64,000 nucleotides of DNA from Platanthera guangdongensis. Taxonomy: Eukaryota > Streptophyta > Magnoliopsida > Asparagales > Orchidaceae. Position numbers and translations under genes: made by a program. Each line of letters begins with the position of its first letter. The stretch's first letter is position 1. Below, piece by piece: positions 1 through 10,541 of the stretch. The notes beneath the pieces are model-generated. The model ran no database searches. It was not told the DNA's origin and saw only the letters and a program-made list of their open reading frames with translations. The stretch is from assembly GCA_039583875.1 (NCBI GenBank), contig CM077158.1, forward strand, positions 121,145,900-121,209,899. The letters run 5' to 3'.

Positions 1-53
1 ATCGTTTTGGTTTGGTTTTGGAGTTGTATTAAGTTTCGGGACAAAACTTCTTT

Positions 54-67
54 TTAGGGGGAGTGAC
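54..67 (+). other. Polypurine tract of K
   Basis: A run TTAGGGGGAGTGAC ends immediately before the LTR start TGTAATGCC at 68. This is the expected plus-strand primer for a plus-oriented gypsy element and fixes the orientation of K. Confidence 0.8.
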
Positions 68-707
68 TGTAATGCCCCCGATTTTTTCGATGATTTTATT
101 TGAATGGGTATCGTCATATTTATGACGTCGTGGCGTTACTTTTATCATCGAGTTTGTGGCGCAATGCCATTAAGGCATTTTCGCGTCCGTGCGGTCGAGT
201 CGGCCGAATTCTTGTTGTTATGAGAAAATTTTGCATTTGGAATTTAAGTTAAGTAATTTTGGACTTGCTCATTAAGTTTCGTCGCGACCCGAGCGATATT
301 TGGGCCTCAGCGATTTTCCAAAGTTTTGTGGAATTTATGTTCGTCGTAAACTTTGAAAATTTATATCTCGAGAATGGCTCGTCGGATTTTGGTTTTGACT
401 TCGTCGTTGTGTTAGTAGCGTCAGTGTTCTCCTATGGTGCAAATTTCGTTTGATTCGGCGCGCGTTCGGGCCTCCGTTCTGAACTCGTGTTTTCTTATTT
501 CAAAATATATAAATATGATTATTTTAATACTATATAACTATTCAAAAATGTACTTTACTATTCGTTTATAAAGTTTAATTTTTTGGATATATGTAAAAAA
601 ACACTGTTCACGCAAATAATTTTGCTCTTGAATTCTTCCGTACACGAGTGTTTCTTCCGCTTTACTCGACTGAATTTCTTCAGTACACGAGTGCTTCTTC
701 CTCTTTA

Positions 708-970
708 CTCGAGTGAATTTCTTCAGTACACGAGTGATCCTTCCTTTTTTACTCGAGTGATTATTTTCCTACTCGAGTGATTATTCTCCTACATGAGTTA
801 TTATTCTGGACCTACTCGAGTGATTATTCTCCTACTCGAGTGATTATTCTGGACCTACTCGAGTGATTATTCTGCTACTCGAGTGATATTCTTAGTACTC
901 GAGTGAATTTTCTTACCTCTCGAGTACTGCTTTCCTATCTCTCGAGTAGCCTGTTTTTCAATCTCTCGAG
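708..970. repeat. Phased CTCGAG palindrome array in K
   Basis: Eleven exact CTCGAG hexamers start at 708, 752, 772, 815, 835, 858, 878, 898, 919, 941 and 965. Successive steps are 20-24 bp, or about double that where one site is degenerate (for example ACATGAG near 792). Most sit in the context CTACTCGAGTGATTATTCT. Weaker CACGAGTG versions extend the array left to about 645. The array lies about 240 bp upstream of the TATA tract, so it is in U3. Confidence 0.9.
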
Positions 971-1208
971 TACCTGTAACTTGTTCTCCCGTAGTTCGTT
1001 GCTTTTTTGCGTCCAAGAGCCTTTTCAAGGGTCAAAATGATGTTGTATGGAAAAATGGTTAATATAAAATTTGTTTGTCTCGACGAGCTCTACAACTTTC
1101 GTGTTGGACACTTTTCAATTTGAAGCCATCCTAAACCCCTATTTTTGCCTTACGCGCACCCGCTCGTAAAAGGTCCGTTTTTAGACAAAATTTTTATAAT
1201 TACATACA

Positions 1209-1221
1209 TATATATATATAA
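1209..1221 (+). promoter_or_regulatory. Probable TATA box of K LTR
   Basis: TATATATATATAA lies mid-LTR, downstream of the palindrome array, and is followed by a C-rich stretch suitable for a start site. Assignment rests on position and base content only. Confidence 0.5.
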
Positions 1222-3089
1222 TCTTATTAGATAAACACTTCATCTTCTCCAACATTCTGAACCGACCCAGAGAAAAATAGACGTGAGATGAAGCTGTTCG
1301 TGAATCTTCTGGTGGCCGCCGACGGTGCTCCGGTGCTCCAAATCTTCAACCGAGTATAGATCTGGAAAGCTCTCGTCGAGAGCTACGACATCGTGGTAAA
1401 ACTTCTCCAGTTTCTCGAGTATTCTCGTTAGGGTTTTTCGGCACTAACCTCTATTTCGGCCATTTTTCTCTAGATTTCAACTTCCCCCATCCTCTTTTGC
1501 CCCGATCTGCGACATGGACTGATTCGGAGAACTCCTCCTGTAAAACCAAGGCAAGTGGTTGTTTCCCCTCGTATCTCCTTGTCAGATTTGATGGTATTGG
1601 ATAAGTTTTTGTGTTCTTTCAAATTATCTGCACTTTGTCTTCCAATTTATTATTATGATTAACCTTCTTGATGATCACTCGATGTTATAAGATTTTGTCA
1701 TGATGAACTCGATCTTGTCAGGTTATGTTTAATCATTCTTGAAGTGTCTTATTGATGGCTTTAAAAGACTTATCTATCGTTATTGAACGTATTAGAGTTT
1801 ATATAGAATTGTAAATTGTTCCTAAAGGATGATCAATCATGTCATGAATCTAGAAATGTGAAGTAGAATCTGACGTGTCAAATCTCGAGGCATATATGTG
1901 GTAGTTTTCTTGTGGGTTTTCTTGATTACAGGAGTTGGTGGACGATACCACCTCTGCAATGTTTGATGTCTTTATTAGTACCTTGTGGTAGTCTACCAGG
2001 TTTTAGGGCATCTGCGGTGTATGGTGGAGAGTATGAGACTCCCTCGCAGTTAGACGGATATTTTATTCGTGAGAGTGTGTCCAGTTGAGTGACCACCTCG
2101 CCCGTGTTTTTGGGTAAGGTCAACCACAGGTGCCTAATAAAGGTGTTGCATTTCTTCCTTATAATTTATTCATGTTGTCACCTTATAGCCTCTTGCGTCT
2201 GGTGTACTCTTGTTATACGTGACGAATCACATAGGAGTTCTTTTTTCTGATGATGCCTTATTTCTTTTTGTACTTTACTTCAGTGCTTTTGGTCTTGGGT
2301 TGGTACCGCTTTTGACCTTTGTTTATTTTGGCATATTTTTTGCCACCATTTGTACCTTCTTGCTGAGGTGTTCTGTCTTTAGAATGCCTCAGGTTCAGAG
2401 CAGTTACAGATAGCAGAGCAGGATTTGGAGTTTCTGTGCGGCAGTGTTGGTCGTGGTTGTTGCCGCGTCTTACAAAGGTAGATTGTTGTATATTTTTTTA
2501 TACTAGTTTAGACATAATATTCTGTAAGTGGGTTCGTATCAGTTTGTTGACGCCCACAGAATTGTTATATTTAGATACTTGCTAGCTGCTTAGTTCTAAA
2601 TATGGGGATGTGGATTACTTGCTCTCTGAGATGAATTATGCTAGGAATGCATGTTAGGTATTTTCAAGTATAAAATCTACTACTATTACTTCATGTATTG
2701 CATAGTTTCAACTATACCTTGTTATAATTAGCAACCGTAAAGGCTATCTTTACTACTATTATAAAATTAGGGTCTTGCATATCATGAGTTGTTCTTTGGG
2801 CATGTTTATGCTCTTTTAGGATGTTGGAGTCAATCTAAACAAGTATCTTCCGCAATGTATAATTATATTTTGATTCATGGACTACATGAGCAACTAAGCC
2901 GAAGGATACGACTAACTACTACACTTAAACTGATTTTTACCTTAAAATAACTTAAAGAATCTTTCTTCATGATTAAGTTGGTGTTTGCCTGAGCGTCCGC
3001 AGTTATCCCCTGCTAATGTGGCATCATGACGTGCATTTCACCTTACTCTGGTAAGTTACTTTATGCGCTGAAAAATATGGGTTGCGACA

Positions 3090-4040
3090 ACCACCCTAGT
3101 GCATAGCGTCACCACCCCAGCCCGTGCCCTAACACAACCCAGTCCGCCAAGTCCGCAAGGTCTTGGCTAGACCAATCCTCTAGGAGCAAGGTCAAAGTCT
3201 ATCCGCCACCATATGGACACAATGCCAGCCCGCACAACACAAGTACAGCGCCAGTCCGCCCAACACAAGCATAGTGCCAGACCGCCACTCAAAGCAACAC
3301 GCGGACACAACCACAACTTATGTTGTACCAGTCCACAACTCAACAGAGCACGCGGTCACAGCCACAACACATGCTGCATTACTCCGCACACTATACGCGG
3401 ACAAAGAGGCAGTCCGCACAGCTCGACAACAATGCCACCGCCCGCCACGAGTCCACGACCAACAGGCAGTCCGCCCGGTCAACAACAGACTCTGCGGACT
3501 ATGCGGACACCTTGAACTTGTCACAGAAAATGACCATATCTAGCAGCCCATAAAGCAACTGGCGCGATCACGGTGGACACAGAAGACCCAGACCGCCAAT
3601 CAGCAGAACAGTCCGCCACAAGGAAGTGAAACATCCATCGCAAAATGGAGAGCTCGGCAAGAACAAGAGCCCATATCCAAAGCGTCCACAAATGTGGATT
3701 CCGTGGACGCAATGAAAGAGTCTGCCAACACACCGCGGATACAACTTCCAAACTGCCCGGATTCCTCAAGAGCTTGCTAACCGCAAGGTCGCATATCAAG
3801 CTAAGAACTGCCAACAGACTGCCAAACATAGTCCGCTCAGTCTGCTCCACTAGATGCCCAAGTTGCAAGACTTACTTGACCATACACCATCCAGGCCGCA
3901 CACCAGGCCACACAGGCCGCTCCTCAAGAACAGCCAAGCCACCAAGCCCAAGCCAGGTCACCCAGGTCACAACCAGCAGTCCGCCCAGGCCGCGGACCTA
4001 GACCGCTCAGGCCGCCCAGACCTCCCAACCTACACCATCA
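3090..4040. mobile_element. Fragment N: GTCCGC-rich LTR-like block
   Basis: This block is dense in AGTCCGCC, GCGGAC and GGCCGC words and differs sharply from the AT-rich copia sequence at its right. It is probably part of an LTR cut by the insertion of K. A plausible LTR end (ACACCATCA) lies at 4040, where copia integrase sequence takes over. Several overlapping frames of 70-120 codons cross it, but they are Ser/Thr/His/Arg-rich, appear in many frames at once and have no recognisable domain, so they are by-products of the repeats. It uses the same word as the D LTR but mainly on the opposite strand. Its true family and borders are uncertain. Confidence 0.45.
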
Positions 4041-5148
4041 CCCACTTTCACTTCACAAATTTCAACACTAAGATATCTAACTTCTTCTTCAAGAAGAATA
4101 ACCATGTAAACCTAGAGTGATCATCAACAATCACATAGGTGTACAATTTCCCTCCTAAACTCTAAATTAGAAAAGAACCAAATAGATCCATATGTAGTAA
4201 ATATAGACTTATAATAGAGTCTTTGGAAGCTAATCTTTTAAAGGTGGTCCTTGTTTGCTTGCCCATTTAGCATGCATGACATGGACCCTCTTTAACTCAT
4301 TTTAACTTAAGAAAGTCTCTAACTAAGTTTTCTAAAAATATCAAATTAATTGTCATGTAGTTAATGTGAGAAAGTATTTTGTGCCATTGAACATAAAGGG
4401 AGTTTTTTTTTCTCATTAGCTACAAGCCATACAGGAGTAGAGGAATTATTAAAAATAAAATCTAAGTAATATACATTCCCACACCTGATGCCTAAAGGAT
4501 AATCTCTAAGCTAGTAGACATCTTAATTAGGCACTTATCATTATGGAATTCATTGACATAACCCAAGTCACATTGTTGGTTTATGTTTACACGGTTGTTT
4601 TGCAAACCTTCAACATAAGATACCCTTGTGATAGAGATTTTGCCATTGGAGATCATGCCATATCCTTTGGTGAATCATCTATCTGATCCTCTAAAGATAG
4701 CCTTTGGACCATTCTTCACATGAGTGTAGTTCTTCAGTAAGCTCTTGGTCTCTGTCATGCACCTTGAGCATCCCCTGTCCAAGTACCATATTTTTTTGAG
4801 ATAGGTAATTGAACTATCCTACAAAATATGATTCATTTTACCTTAGTATCCCAATTGAACTTGGGTCCTATGTTCCTTTTAGGATAATAAGAAACATTTT
4901 TGCCAACAACACTCCTGGCTAGAAAGCTCTTCTTTACACTAGGCACATTTGGGTTTTGCCATAATCTATGACAATGTGTCCCACCTTACCACATCACTAA
5001 CACTAATGTATATTATATATTCTCTTCTGAACAATCTTTAAGGTAGTTGAAGCATAAAAAATTTTCTATTCAGTAAAGAAGATAACAACATTCTTCCTAT
5101 TTCTCTCAGCTATAATTTGTCATGAGCCTCGACGGTAAACATGATTAC
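4041..5148 (-). pseudogene. Copia L: gag zinc knuckle, protease and integrase remnant
   Basis: Read on the minus strand this is a decayed SIRE-like copia polyprotein. In order it shows a gag zinc knuckle (CGKVGHIVID, last Cys changed to Tyr) near 4950-4995, a GPKFNW motif near 4850-4880, a protease motif WYLDRGCSRCMT near 4745-4792 (the usual D-S-G is D-R-G), the GAG-pre-integrase end C-H-A-C...MGKQTRTTFK near 4240-4290, and the start of the integrase core (LHMDLFG then VIVDDHSRFTWLFF) at 4060-4220. Stops and frameshifts occur throughout. The knuckle followed by G-P-x-x-x-W is the same arrangement as in element B, so L appears to be a pol-carrying relative of B. It is cut at the left by N and at the right by M. 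Confidence 0.75.
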
Positions 5149-5283
5149 TATAATACCTCATCCGTCACATTGGATATAACAGAAGGTCCGGCCGGGGCCC
5201 CACACTATATTACACGGCCAGTCAGCGGAGTTACATATTAATACCAAATTACTATGATACAAAACGAAAACCTAACACATAGC
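5149..5283 (-). mobile_element. Fragment M: LTR end related to the A and H LTRs
   Basis: The sequence begins TATAATACC, a decayed form of the TGTAACGCC that starts the A and H LTRs, and then shares the box GGTCCGGCCGGGGCCCCACA followed by a TATATTACAC-like stretch. It is the U5 end of a minus-oriented gypsy LTR. Element C inserted into it at 5284, and the remainder must lie beyond the right edge of the window. Only 135 bp are available, so family membership is tentative. Confidence 0.5.
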
Positions 5284-6003
5284 TGAAAGTAGGGGTTAGA
5301 CCTGATTTACTATAGAGGGAGGGTGAATAGAGTAATTAAAAATTTTGGCTGTTTTAAGTTTTTATATCAAAGTGAAAATAAGTGATACCAATAATATATA
5401 AAGAAAAGAACATCGGCCTAAGATATTCTATCTATCACTGCCACAGTAAGAATAAAAGAGAAAATGAGCAACCAGACGACACAAGAATTTTATTGTGGTT
5501 CCCCAACCTGTGTACATCCACTCTTGTACAACCCTAGTAGGAATCCACTATAGGTTTTGATCAGGTGACTGCCACCTTTGAGCTTTTGATTAGGTACTCA
5601 AAAACCAACTCAAGTCTTTTGATCAGGAGACTTATAACCAAGGAATAAATTTTGAAGGGAGTTAAATAACCCTTTGTAATAAGAGGAGGTGAGAGATTTA
5701 TGGTGTCTTCTCTTTCTCAAAACAACTGAGGAGACTAGTGGATATTGATGTTGTCAAAGCTCCCCCTGAGATATTGAATTGTTCAGGAAGATTGAGAGCT
5801 TTGCAGGGTGAGTAGGACTTTTAGAAAAGATCTCCGGAAAGCTGTAGACAGATAGAAGTTGGTTGTCTCTTGAAAGCTTGCTGGAGGAAGAACACTTGAT
5901 GAAGACAGTCAGGGCCATTTCTTTAATAATTTTTGGTGCCTGTCTTCTTCTCTGTGTGTTCTGCTATTCCAGTTATTTGTTGTCGACTGAAAGAGAAAAA
6001 TCT

Positions 6004-6013
6004 CTTTTATATA
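6004..6013 (-). promoter_or_regulatory. Probable TATA box of C LTR
   Basis: On the minus strand the bases read TATATAAAAG, a good plant TATA box. It lies about 270 bp downstream of the palindrome array in the element's direction. Confidence 0.6.
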
Positions 6014-6283
6014 TCTCTGTATAATTTCTCCTTTGAATTTGAATTGTCTGCATTGAATGCTGACTGCCTGGAGAATGAAAATCTGGCTGCAAAGAATATT
6101 GCATTAATGGATTTCCCCAACTGTCCTATTAAAAATGGCAAGTAATATTCCTGATGAATACCATAATCAATGCTGCCACTAATGGCTAGATTAAGATAAT
6201 GCGAGCATTGATTTTTCAGGAATTACTGCAAGAGAATAAGGACAAAATGAGGAAAAAATCCAAGTCTGGAACTGCACAGCAAT

Positions 6284-6640
6284 CGTCGAGCAGAGAACAG
6301 ATTTTGTCGACCTGAGTCCAAAGTTCGTCAACCAGAGAAATCGTGTTCGTCGACCTGGGAATTCTTGTTCGTCGACCAGAGAACTAAGTTCGTCGACCTG
6401 AGATTAGCCGACTACTTTCTGTGGAAAGTTTGTCAATGTTATGGTCCAAGTTCGTCAAGTTGATAATGTAAATTTGTCGACCTGAGTTCAGAGAAAGGAT
6501 TATAGACTTAAAGTGTTGAAGTTGATCACCCAAAATTCATCAACCTGAGCTGAAATATCATCAAGCTCAACTCAGAGAATTTACTCTGAGTTCTTCGAGC
6601 GGAGCACGACTTTCATCGAGCTGAGTTCGACAAACGTCGA
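6284..6640. repeat. Phased TTCGTCGA array in C LTR
   Basis: CGTCGA or one-base variants start at 6284, 6305, 6326, 6348, 6370, 6391, then 6431, 6453, 6475, then 6538, 6559, 6593, 6614 and 6635. Most steps are 21 or 22 bp, and the 40 bp gap holds a decayed site near 6410. The usual context is GTTCGTCGACCTGAG. The core TCGTCGACGA is a palindrome with half-sites on both strands. Confidence 0.9.
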
Positions 6641-6829
6641 ACTCACTTTCCTGAACTTGATTTTCTTTTAAGTCTTGAATCTTCTTGGGTCTTTTACTAG
6701 CTGGTCCATCAAGGTTGAATCTAAGGACTTAGCCTAAACTCTAAGACACAGACATGACCTTAGCTAAACAAGGGGGGTCAAATATCCTAGATTAGTGAAC
6801 CTAGCCCAAATCAAACTGGGGATCCAACA

Positions 6830-6850
6830 ATCTCCCCTTATTTGGGTGAG
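6830..6850 (-). other. Polypurine tract of C
   Basis: On the minus strand the bases read CCCAAATAAGGGGAGAT directly before the LTR start TGTTGGATCC. This is the standard copia plus-strand primer position. The 180 bp between it and the extra ORF's stop (7031) show nothing else. Confidence 0.8.
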
Positions 6851-7030
6851 GTCACTAATACAAATGAAAACAAAAACATTCACAAAGCAGAGAAATATAT
6901 CTGGCTGGAAAAATTTAAAACATGCAGCAGATATTTACAATTTAGCTTTGTGAAATAACAATAAGAGTTCAGAAAATATATATAAAAAAATTAAGCAGAA
7001 TGTTCAATTCTTTTTCTTCAGCTTTTCCTT

Positions 7031-8449
7031 TTACTTGTTTCCTTTATCAGAACTTCCAGAAGGCTGTCCGAATATGATTTCACTGTTTGGGCTGGCAGCT
7101 TCTCTCTTTGACATTATCATATCAGCAGCGCCAATTATATTGAGAGAAGTGGCTCTAGGTACTACAGCCTCTGGATGTAATTGCATATAATCATCTACAT
7201 TAAAGAACTTGTTAGCTTTTGCATACCTGTTCAATTCTTCTTTCCTGTATTTAGACATAGTATAGTACTGAGATGGATCCTTTCCTTCAGCTTTAGCCTT
7301 GTTTATCATTGATAATCCAACCAATTCCAGGAACCTTTCCATTCTAACAGTAGTAGTTGTTTCAGGATCCTCAAATAGAATGTGAGGAGACTCTGGCTTC
7401 TTATGACTGTCAGCTTTAACTAGTTCAGGAACTTACTGTTGTCGTTGTTGAGGATATTGTTGTTGTTGTTATTGATGTTGATGCATACTGGAAGGATACC
7501 TCTGCTTGCTGCTTCCTTGAGAGGATGAGGATCTACCATGTTGTCGTTGGTATACTTGAGAATATAACGTAGACCTCTGAGAAGTAAGTCCTGAAGCACT
7601 AGCAGCAGGTGGAGGAGGAGGAGGAGGAGGTGGATTTTTCATGTATCTTTGAGAAGGTGGAGGAGGAGAGTATCTCCTGCTTTTCTTCTTGGCTTTCTAC
7701 TCATTCTTTGACAGCCACATTGAAGGTGGCATACCCTTGTAAGGAGTGATATTTTGCAGAATATAATATGGAGTATCATAAGTGGGATTATGTTTTGGTG
7801 CAGCTTGAGGAACAACCTTTCTTTTCTTAGAAACTTTCTTCTTAGTCTTTGGCTCATCATCAGAATCATCTTACTCATCTTCTTCATCAGAAGATCACTG
7901 AGGATTATCATATAAGGCATTAATTTCCTTTAGAGCTTCTGCAGATATCAGCAACTTCTCAGCCTGAGGAGGAGCTGGAGGTAGAACAACTGATTGAGTA
8001 GCTTTTTCAGCAACTAATAGATTCTCTTGTTCTATATCTACCATCATGATCTCATCTAGATCTGGCATGGGACTGTCATCCTCTTAAATGTTGGAGGAGA
8101 GATGGCTTTGACAGGGGATGATATAATGAAAGAATTTTTCCCTTGGTGGAGATGAAACAACTTGAGCCTCTATACTTGCAAAATTGGCCTTGAGTTGCAT
8201 GACAACTTTGGGGCTTATTGGAGAAGTGTAAGGAACTATAGCCATAGAAGGTTTTAGGATATTTTCTGGAAGAAGGTTCAAATGAACAGTATCAAAAGTA
8301 TTTAACAAACTCAAAATATTTACTGTGGGATTGATAATATAATCACCAACCGTGTTTATTCCTGCTATAGTTTCTCATCCATATCTATATCAGAATCAAT
8401 GAAATCAATTAAATCAGCAGGGATAACTATGTCTGCTGCTGCTTCTGCT
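7031..8449 (-). pseudogene. C extra ORF, C-terminal half
   Basis: This is the downstream half of the ORF that follows RNase H in element C, cut from its N-terminal half (22319-23777) by D. Reading leftward it has a short acidic segment, a basic segment (KTKKKVSKKRK), a polyproline run encoded at about 7611-7635, a Gln/Ser-rich segment, and a final open stretch of 103 codons (7342-7031) beginning MERFLELVGLSM that ends at a natural stop. Several in-frame stops lie upstream of that stretch. SIRE-group ORFs in this position are often called env-like, but I see no signal peptide or transmembrane segment, so that label is not supported. The function is unknown. Confidence 0.7.
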
Positions 8450-8937
8450 TGTTGATGCTCGAAAACGGCGCCGGGGAAGCTAACACGGAGGGAGTGTTCG
8501 GTCTCACAGGCTAAGAGAGGAAGAGTATGAAGGTCGCTAGGATAGAGGAGAAGAGGGAAGCTTCTGAGTGCTCGAGAGTGGAGCAAGCAGCTTGTTCAAG
8601 GAGGTTGCGGGGATAGAGGAGAGGCTTGATCAACATAGAAGGTTGATCAAGAGAGGAGGAGGTTGATCAGGAGCTGTCGAGCAGACGGTTAATATGATGG
8701 TTGTGCTTGCATGTTGCTTGCCGAGAAGAGATGAGCTGGGCTAGGAAGAAGAAGAGAGAGAAGGGGCCGCTAGAAGCGGCAACAGCAGACTTCGCCCGCC
8801 GCGGCCTAAATGCCACTCTTGCGACAGGCTTTCCTTTGATTAATAGAGAGGGCTACAACTTCCTAATACACCTTCACTACAAAGCAATAAAGGGGTACAA
8901 AAGGAATCTGGCGGCTAAGGAAGAGGAATGCCAGAGG

Positions 8938-10165
8938 AGGCCGCGCGGACTGAAGATCTTAATCGGCAGGCCGCGCGGTTAAGGGAAATAGGAGACCGTG
9001 CGGACTGGAGAGCAGAGAACGGCAGGCCGCGCGACTAAGCAGAGAAGGGAGCGCGGTCTGAGAATCGGAGTCCGCAGGAGCACTTTGGCGACGACCCTCC
9101 GGCGGCGATCCTTGATGCTGCGATGCCGATGCCCCCCACATGCGAGGTATGGGGGGCTATTTATAGGCCCGAGGAGGTAACAGATTGCGTTGACATTACC
9201 CCCGATGAGACGGTAACTAAAGCGAGAAGGAGGCGGAGTCCATTGAGTCCGTAATAGACCGGGCAGACTGGGGCTTGCTTCTGGAGCAGGAGCTGCTGAT
9301 GGCGAGCTGGGAGACTAAGTGGCGGACTGCGATACGGGTTCGCGAAGTCCGGCACTGCTGAGATGGGACTGTCCGCCTGCTGCATAGGTGGCGGACACTA
9401 GAGACTATGTGGCAGACTGCGAGAAGAATCTGCGGAGTCCGGCACTGCTTAACTGAGAGCTGTAAGGGGCGCGGGCAGCAGAGTGCCCGCGGAGCCTGGC
9501 GAGTCCGCACAAGGTTATGCGGACGGGGACTGGCCTCTGGAGATCTGCTGCCTGGCGGACTGGATGGAGTCCGCTGCTACTAACTGAGTCCGCGCCAAGG
9601 TCGCAGACTGAGGAGGAGTTGACCCTGCTGTTACAGAGAGCAGGCGCTGGCAAAGGAAGGGCGGACTGGACAGAGAGTCCGCAGAGTCCGCTGAGTCTAC
9701 GTCTGCTGCAACGCTGAGTCCGCAAATGATGGAGATGGAGAGCCTGGCTGTTGAGGCTATTGGGGTTCAGCGGTGAAGGCGCACTGAAAGTCTTGATCGC
9801 ACTTCGAGTCTGCCTAGCTCGCGAGGGACTTGGAGGTTGCTGCTGATCTTAGCGGATTGCCGGAGTTGGAGTCTGCGCCTTGCAGGCAGACTGGAGGAGT
9901 CGGCTGCCCGTGTTGCTAATGGCAAGGACTGAGCGACCTGCTGCCGGCCTGAGCGGACAGGCGGTTGAGTCCGGCAGAGAGAGACCTGCGGATACAACCT
10001 CGCGGTTAAGCTGAAAAGGGGGCGGCCTGCATAGGCGGACTGCGGAAGCAGTCCGCGGACCCTGCTGACCAAGGAAGGGCGCGCGGCTTGGGGGTCAGAC
10101 CGCTGAGACCGCGCAGGCCACACCTCCTGAGTGGACAGAGCATTCTGTCCGCCCAACCTAGGGCA
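8938..10165. repeat. GTCCGC/GCGGAC array in D 3' LTR
   Basis: The words GCGGACTG, AGTCCGC and the full palindrome GTCCGCGGAC (near 10050) recur dozens of times. Half-sites appear in both orientations, and pairs such as GTCCGC at 9371 and GCGGAC at 9391 are 20 bp apart, but the overall spacing is less regular than in K, C or J. Most of the array (9200-10165) lies upstream of the TATA box at 9157-9166 in the element's direction. Confidence 0.85.
9157..9166 (-). promoter_or_regulatory. Probable TATA box of D 3' LTR
   Basis: The minus strand reads GGCCTATAAATAGCCCC, a near-ideal TATA box, directly downstream of the main palindrome array. The second LTR has the same box with one change at 21225-21234. 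Confidence 0.65.
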
Positions 10166-10541
10166 TCACGGCCTCCAGGAGGAACCCGGGGTAGGCTGCG
10201 ATGAGCGAGCTGGCTCCCTTGGGAAGGATCGCCGATTTTGGGGTTAACATAATCCCTGCACTTTTTTATGTTCCGAGTAGAACTTTGAAAATGTTGGAGA
10301 CCCACGAAAATCGTGATCCACCCCAATGGAAATAGAAGGGGCAAGGAGAGATAGAACCTGAAGCCTCTCCTTAGGAGTTTGGTGCTGGCTGTCTATTTTC
10401 CTGCAAGAGGAAAGTTAGGGTAGGCATGTATAGGTGGTACATCGAGTGTGTACCTGAGTTTGCCTTTGTAAAACAAAGAAGGTGTGTCTTCCACTAAGTT
10501 CTGCAAAATGAAAGTGAGAGGAAAACGTAAAAGCATAATAG

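Larger units (their letters stand above)
1..3089 (+). mobile_element. Ty3/gypsy element K, 3' end only
   Basis: Only the last 67 bases of the internal region and the complete 3' LTR are in the window. The internal tail holds a polypurine tract directly before an LTR that starts TGTAATGCC. No primer-binding site follows the right LTR end, so this is the 3' and not the 5' copy. The LTR is about 3.0 kb, which fits long-LTR chromovirus gypsy families such as Del/Tekay, but no coding sequence is present to prove the lineage. The element is inserted in the GTCCGC-rich block that begins at 3090. Its TSD cannot be tested because the left end is outside. Confidence 0.8.
68..3089 (+). repeat. 3' LTR of K (3022 bp)
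   Basis: The LTR begins TGTAATGCC and ends GGTTGCGACA, giving the expected TG...CA ends with a TGT/ACA terminal inversion. It contains a CTCGAG array (708-970), a TATA tract (1209-1221) and about 1.8 kb of transcribed-side sequence. Several short open frames inside it are AT-rich chance frames. The partner LTR lies outside the window, so its age cannot be judged. Confidence 0.8.
5284..6829 (-). repeat. 3' LTR of C (1546 bp)
   Basis: In plus coordinates the LTR starts TGAAAGTAGGGG and ends GATCCAACA, with TG...CA ends. The next bases on the right, ATCTCCCCTTATTTGGG, read on the minus strand as a polypurine tract, proving minus orientation and 3' LTR identity. It holds a TTCGTCGA array (6284-6640) and a TATA box (6004-6013). 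The partner 5' LTR is outside the window. Confidence 0.85.
8450..10249 (-). repeat. 3' LTR of D (1800 bp)
   Basis: In plus coordinates it starts TGTTGATGC and ends GGGGTTAACA, and it matches 20519-22318 over its whole length with scattered substitutions. It is G/C-rich on the right because of a GCGGAC/GTCCGC array. The many overlapping frames of 60-130 codons in it are repeat-driven and not genes. In plus coordinates the 8590-8940 part holds GAGGAGAAG-type purine-rich sequence, the transcribed side of the minus-oriented LTR. Confidence 0.9.

Noticed and set aside
3213..4001. Several overlapping plus and minus frames of 70-118 codons in block N
   Set aside because: They coincide in several frames, consist of repeats of AGTCCGCC-type words and have no domain. 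GC-rich arrays without TAA/TAG give such frames by chance.
6284..6640. Regularly spaced repeats considered as a CRISPR array
   Set aside because: Plant nuclear DNA, sites are short palindromes with decayed spacers of similar sequence, no cas genes, and the array sits in an LTR upstream of a TATA box.
8959..10344. Frames of up to 129 codons in D 3' LTR, and their counterparts at 20943-22140
   Set aside because: Same frames recur in both LTR copies because the LTRs are duplicates. Composition follows the GCGGAC array. No start context or domain.
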